This document shows positions 61,757 to 64,000 of a stretch of DNA of 64,000 bases, piece by piece (the first letter of the stretch is position 1; each line of letters starts with the position of its first letter). Made by a program: the position numbers and the translations under genes. The stretch is from contig NZ_CP076538.1 of the NCBI RefSeq assembly GCF_018885265.1, positions 3,198,001 to 3,262,000 of the forward strand, in the 5' to 3' direction. Origin of the DNA: Amycolatopsis aidingensis (GTDB lineage: Bacteria; Actinomycetota; Actinomycetes; Mycobacteriales; Pseudonocardiaceae). Under the pieces are notes generated by a model that saw nothing but the letters and a program-made list of their open reading frames with translations, had not been told where the DNA came from and ran no database searches.

Positions 61757-63016
61757 ATGTGGGATTCTCCATCAGTGTCGAACCTCGGTGCCGCCTACTG
61801 GCGGCTGTGGACCTCCTCCGGCCTTTCCAACCTGGCCGACGGGCTGGTGAAGGTCGGCCTGCCGCTGGTGGCCGTGCAGTTCACCCGGTCCCCGACGTTG
61901 ATCGCGGGGCTGGCCTTCGCGGCGACCGTGCCCTGGTTGCTGTTCGCCCTGCCGGCGGGCGCGCTCGCCGACCGGCTGGACCGTCGCCGGGCGATGCTCG
62001 GCGCCAACCTGGCGCGCGGGCTGCTGCTGACCGCTCTGGCGCTGGCCGTGCTGCTGGATCTCGGCTCGATCTGGGCGCTGTACCTGGTGGCGCTCGGTCT
62101 CGGCCTTGCCGAGACACTGCACGACACCGCGGCGCAGTCGATCATGCCGCAGCTGGTGCCCGGCGAGCAGCTGTCCCGGGCGAACGGGCGGCTGTACGCG
62201 GTGGAGCTGACCGCCAACGAGTTCGCGGGCCCGCCGCTGGCCGGGTTCCTGGTGGCCACCGGAGCGGTCCTCGCGCTGGCGGCGCCCGGTGTGCTCTGGG
62301 TACTGGCCGTCGGCGTGCTGCTGCTGGTGCGTGGCCGGTTCCGGATCGAGCGCGAGCGCGGCACCACGCTGCGCGCCGATATCGCCGAGGGGCTGCGCTT
62401 CCTGTGGCGGCACCGGCTGCTGCGCACGCTCGCCGCGATGACCGGAATGATCAACTTCGCCAGCACCGCGATGACCAGCCTGCTGGTGCTGTACGTGGTC
62501 GGGCCCGAGTCCCCGATGGGGCTGTCCGAGCGGGCCTACGGGGTACTGCTGGCCACGGTGGCCGCCGGGAGCCTGCTCGGCTCCTTCGGCACCGCCTGGT
62601 TCGAGCGGCGGCTCGGCAGGGCCCGCTGCCTCGTACTGTCCATTGTGGTCTCCGCGCTGCTGGTCGGCATACCGGCCGCGACGGCGGACCCGTACCTGAT
62701 CGGTGCGGGGTTCTTCCTCGGTGGCGCCGGGATCATCGGCTGGAACGTGATCGTGGTCTCGCTGCGCCAGCGGATCACCCCCGAGCGCCTGCTGGGCCGG
62801 GTGAACAGCGGGTGCCGCCTGCTCGCCTGGGGCGCCATGCCACTGGGTGCCGCCGCGGGCGGGCTGCTGGCGGAGCTGCTCGGGTTGCGCGCGGTGTTCG
62901 CCGTGATGGCGGCGGTGGTGCTCGCCGCGCTCGCCGGTATGCGGATCGTGACCGATGCCGCGATGCATGCCGCCGAGCGCGACGGGCGCGAGGCCGCCGT
63001 TGCCGTTCCAGGCTAA
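61757..63016 (+). CDS. MFS exporter
   Basis: A 419-residue transporter with twelve helices of the EntS/enterobactin-exporter-like group: WRLWTSSGLSNLADGLVKVGLPLVAVQFTRSP at the N-terminus, LPAGALADRLDRRRAMLGANL as the MFS loop 2-3 motif. It diverges from the ArsR-type gene and might export the pathway product, although drug efflux is equally possible. ATG 61757 has only a weak RBS. Its stop overlaps the next gene tail to tail. Confidence 0.88.
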   Translation: MWDSPSVSNLGAAYWRLWTSSGLSNLADGLVKVGLPLVAVQFTRSPTLIAGLAFAATVPWLLFALPAGALADRLDRRRAMLGANLARGLLLTALALAVLLDLGSIWALYLVALGLGLAETLHDTAAQSIMPQLVPGEQLSRANGRLYAVELTANEFAGPPLAGFLVATGAVLALAAPGVLWVLAVGVLLLVRGRFRIERERGTTLRADIAEGLRFLWRHRLLRTLAAMTGMINFASTAMTSLLVLYVVGPESPMGLSERAYGVLLATVAAGSLLGSFGTAWFERRLGRARCLVLSIVVSALLVGIPAATADPYLIGAGFFLGGAGIIGWNVIVVSLRQRITPERLLGRVNSGCRLLAWGAMPLGAAAGGLLAELLGLRAVFAVMAAVVLAALAGMRIVTDAAMHAAERDGREAAVAVPG

Positions 63017-63843
63017 GGCCTGTTCCGTCCGAAGTGGACTGTCTTGGTGGCCAGCAGGAACAGGTCGGCCCGCCGGTCGATGCCGTCGGGATCGTCCGGA
63101 TCGAGCAGCCGGTCCAGTGTGGTCAGGTCATCCTGGTCAAGGGACTCGGCCAGCGCCTCGCGCATCCGCTGGAACCACAACCGCACCCACCGCCGCGGTT
63201 GCTCCGCCAGCGGAGCCGGATGCTCCACCAGGAAGCTCTTGCTGTAGGTACCGGTGAGTCCGGCCGCCCGCAGCAGCCGCGGCCAGTGCTCCACCACCGG
63301 GACCGATCCTGGCAGCTCCGCCCGCATCCGGTCGAACGCCTCGGCCATCGCGGCGTCCAGCCTTGCCTGCAGGCCGGGCCGCCCGAAACCGAGGTCGCGC
63401 GGCAGCCAGCGGGACGGCAGTCCACCCTCGGCGATGGCCAGCACCCCGCCGGGCTCCAGCAGCCCGGCCAGCCGGTTCAGCGCGTCCTGCTGGTCGGCGA
63501 CGTGATGGACCGTCTGCCCCGACCACACCAGGTCGGCGCGCGGGAGGCCGGCGAGGTCCGCGGGGAACTCCGCGACGCTGGTGCGCAACCGCACGCCGAG
63601 CCGGTCCGCTCGCCGCTCGGCGCGGGCCAGCAGCTCCGCGGAGCCGTCCACCGCGGTGACCTCGGCCCGCGGGAAGGCGGCGGCCAGCTCACAGGCGGCG
63701 ACCCCGGGGCCGCTGCCGACGTCCAGCACCCGCAGGGGGTCGTGTTCCCGCAGCTGCCCGATGGCCTGGTGCAGGTAGTGGTCATGTGCCGCGCCCTCGA
63801 GCTCCAGCAGGTCGGCCATCGCGGCCCAGTCGTGCTCGTTCAT
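63013..63843 (-). CDS. Class I SAM-dependent methyltransferase
   Basis: A 276-residue methyltransferase with motif I LRVLDVGSGPGVAACELAAAFP (about residues 37-58), VTAVDGSAELLARAERRA and LVWSGQTVHHVADQQDALNRLAGLLEPGGVLAI. ATG 63843 follows GGAGGGA. The substrate is unknown. It diverges from the XRE regulator gene at the window end. Confidence 0.88.
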   Translation of the reverse strand: MNEHDWAAMADLLELEGAAHDHYLHQAIGQLREHDPLRVLDVGSGPGVAACELAAAFPRAEVTAVDGSAELLARAERRADRLGVRLRTSVAEFPADLAGLPRADLVWSGQTVHHVADQQDALNRLAGLLEPGGVLAIAEGGLPSRWLPRDLGFGRPGLQARLDAAMAEAFDRMRAELPGSVPVVEHWPRLLRAAGLTGTYSKSFLVEHPAPLAEQPRRWVRLWFQRMREALAESLDQDDLTTLDRLLDPDDPDGIDRRADLFLLATKTVHFGRNRP

Positions 63844-63902
63844 CCGTCCCTCCAGCACATCGGTTCTCGCCCGAAACCGATCCTGCGCGCGGCCCGGCCG
63901 GC

Positions 63903-63931
63903 TTGACAAAGCTTGTTGCTGTTTCTGCAAT
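63903..63931 (+). promoter_or_regulatory. Promoter of the XRE regulator gene
   Basis: TTGACA (63903-63908) and TGCAAT (63926-63931) are 17 nt apart, followed within 2 nt by AAAGGG and the start ATG at 63938, so the leader is very short. Confidence 0.55.
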
Positions 63932-63937
63932 AAAGGG

Positions 63938-64000
63938 ATGGAAGACGTACTCGCCGGCGTCGGGCCGCGGCTGAAGCACATCCGCCAGCAGCGCCGGTGC
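63938..64000 (+). CDS. XRE-family regulator, N-terminal fragment (runs off window)
   Basis: Only the first 21 codons are present. MEDVLAGVGPRLKHIRQQRR is the typical lead into a Cro/C1 helix-turn-helix, often of the XRE-cupin type. The rest lies beyond the window. Confidence 0.65.
   Translation, partial: MEDVLAGVGPRLKHIRQQRRC

Overview
The window is high-GC actinobacterial DNA. The marks are pervasive G/C third positions, GTG starts, chained ATGA/GTGA overlaps, a Ku protein, a 13E12-type DUF222-HNH protein, an MbtH protein, a DivIVA-domain protein and ROK, GlxA-type and MalT-like LuxR regulators. A filamentous soil genus of the Pseudonocardiales is my best guess; no rRNA, tRNA or marker gene is present to prove it. 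I see no prophage, insertion sequence, CRISPR array or replication origin.

Layout. 0-5 kb: end of a GH18 chitinase with a strong terminator, a small membrane protein, a GlxA-type regulator divergent from a flavodoxin-fold quinone reductase, Ku, a Cys-rich small protein and an ECF-type sigma factor. 5-7.9 kb: a CBS-BON protein, a tandem universal stress protein and a DUF222-HNH protein. 7.9-9 kb: decayed DNA with a TetR-like remnant. 9-16.3 kb: an operon of MoxR (broken by a one-base frameshift at Walker A), DUF58, a TgpA-like transglutaminase without its catalytic Cys, and a secreted or anchored beta-propeller/PKD/beta-helix protein. 16.3-21.2 kb: a giant TIR / double P-loop / WD40-like STAND protein. 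21.5-27.8 kb: a lone ectoine hydroxylase, an XRE regulator, a degenerate MBL protein and a MalT-like LuxR regulator preceded by a coupled small ORF.

28-34.7 kb looks like a hypoxia/stress island: a degenerate DevS-like kinase, a flavin-binding protein, a tandem USP, DUF308, FUSC, PspC and DivIVA-domain proteins and two coupled globins. DosR-like boxes lie before its main genes and before the CBS-USP pair at 5 kb. 35-47 kb mixes dinB (with an SOS box), polysaccharide hydrolases (GH64 and GH6-CBM2, both with CelR/CebR-type palindromes), an MsiK-like ATPase, a ROK regulator, a thioredoxin, a MerB-like protein, an enoyl-CoA hydratase and two regulators. Two elaborate dyad arrays with an exact 21-nt period lie at 37.5 and 43.2 kb. 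47-53.9 kb: a pentapeptide protein, DinB/DUF664, an orphan mbtH with an iron box, a BCCT transporter, Hsp20, a bifunctional nuclease, a secreted serine protease and a lipoprotein.

53.9-61.7 kb is the most interesting block. Six overlapping plus-strand genes (dehydrogenase, PTPS-like, glycosyltransferase, methyltransferase, AglD-like flippase, GTP cyclohydrolase II-like) face three overlapping minus-strand genes (ArsR-like regulator, RibD-C reductase, creatininase family), with a CDP-alcohol phosphatidyltransferase diverging upstream. Residue changes in the cyclohydrolase and PTPS-like proteins argue for a specialised pathway rather than riboflavin or queuosine synthesis, perhaps a glycosylated, membrane-linked pyrimidine or pteridine. 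The window ends with an MFS exporter, a methyltransferase and the first codons of an XRE regulator.
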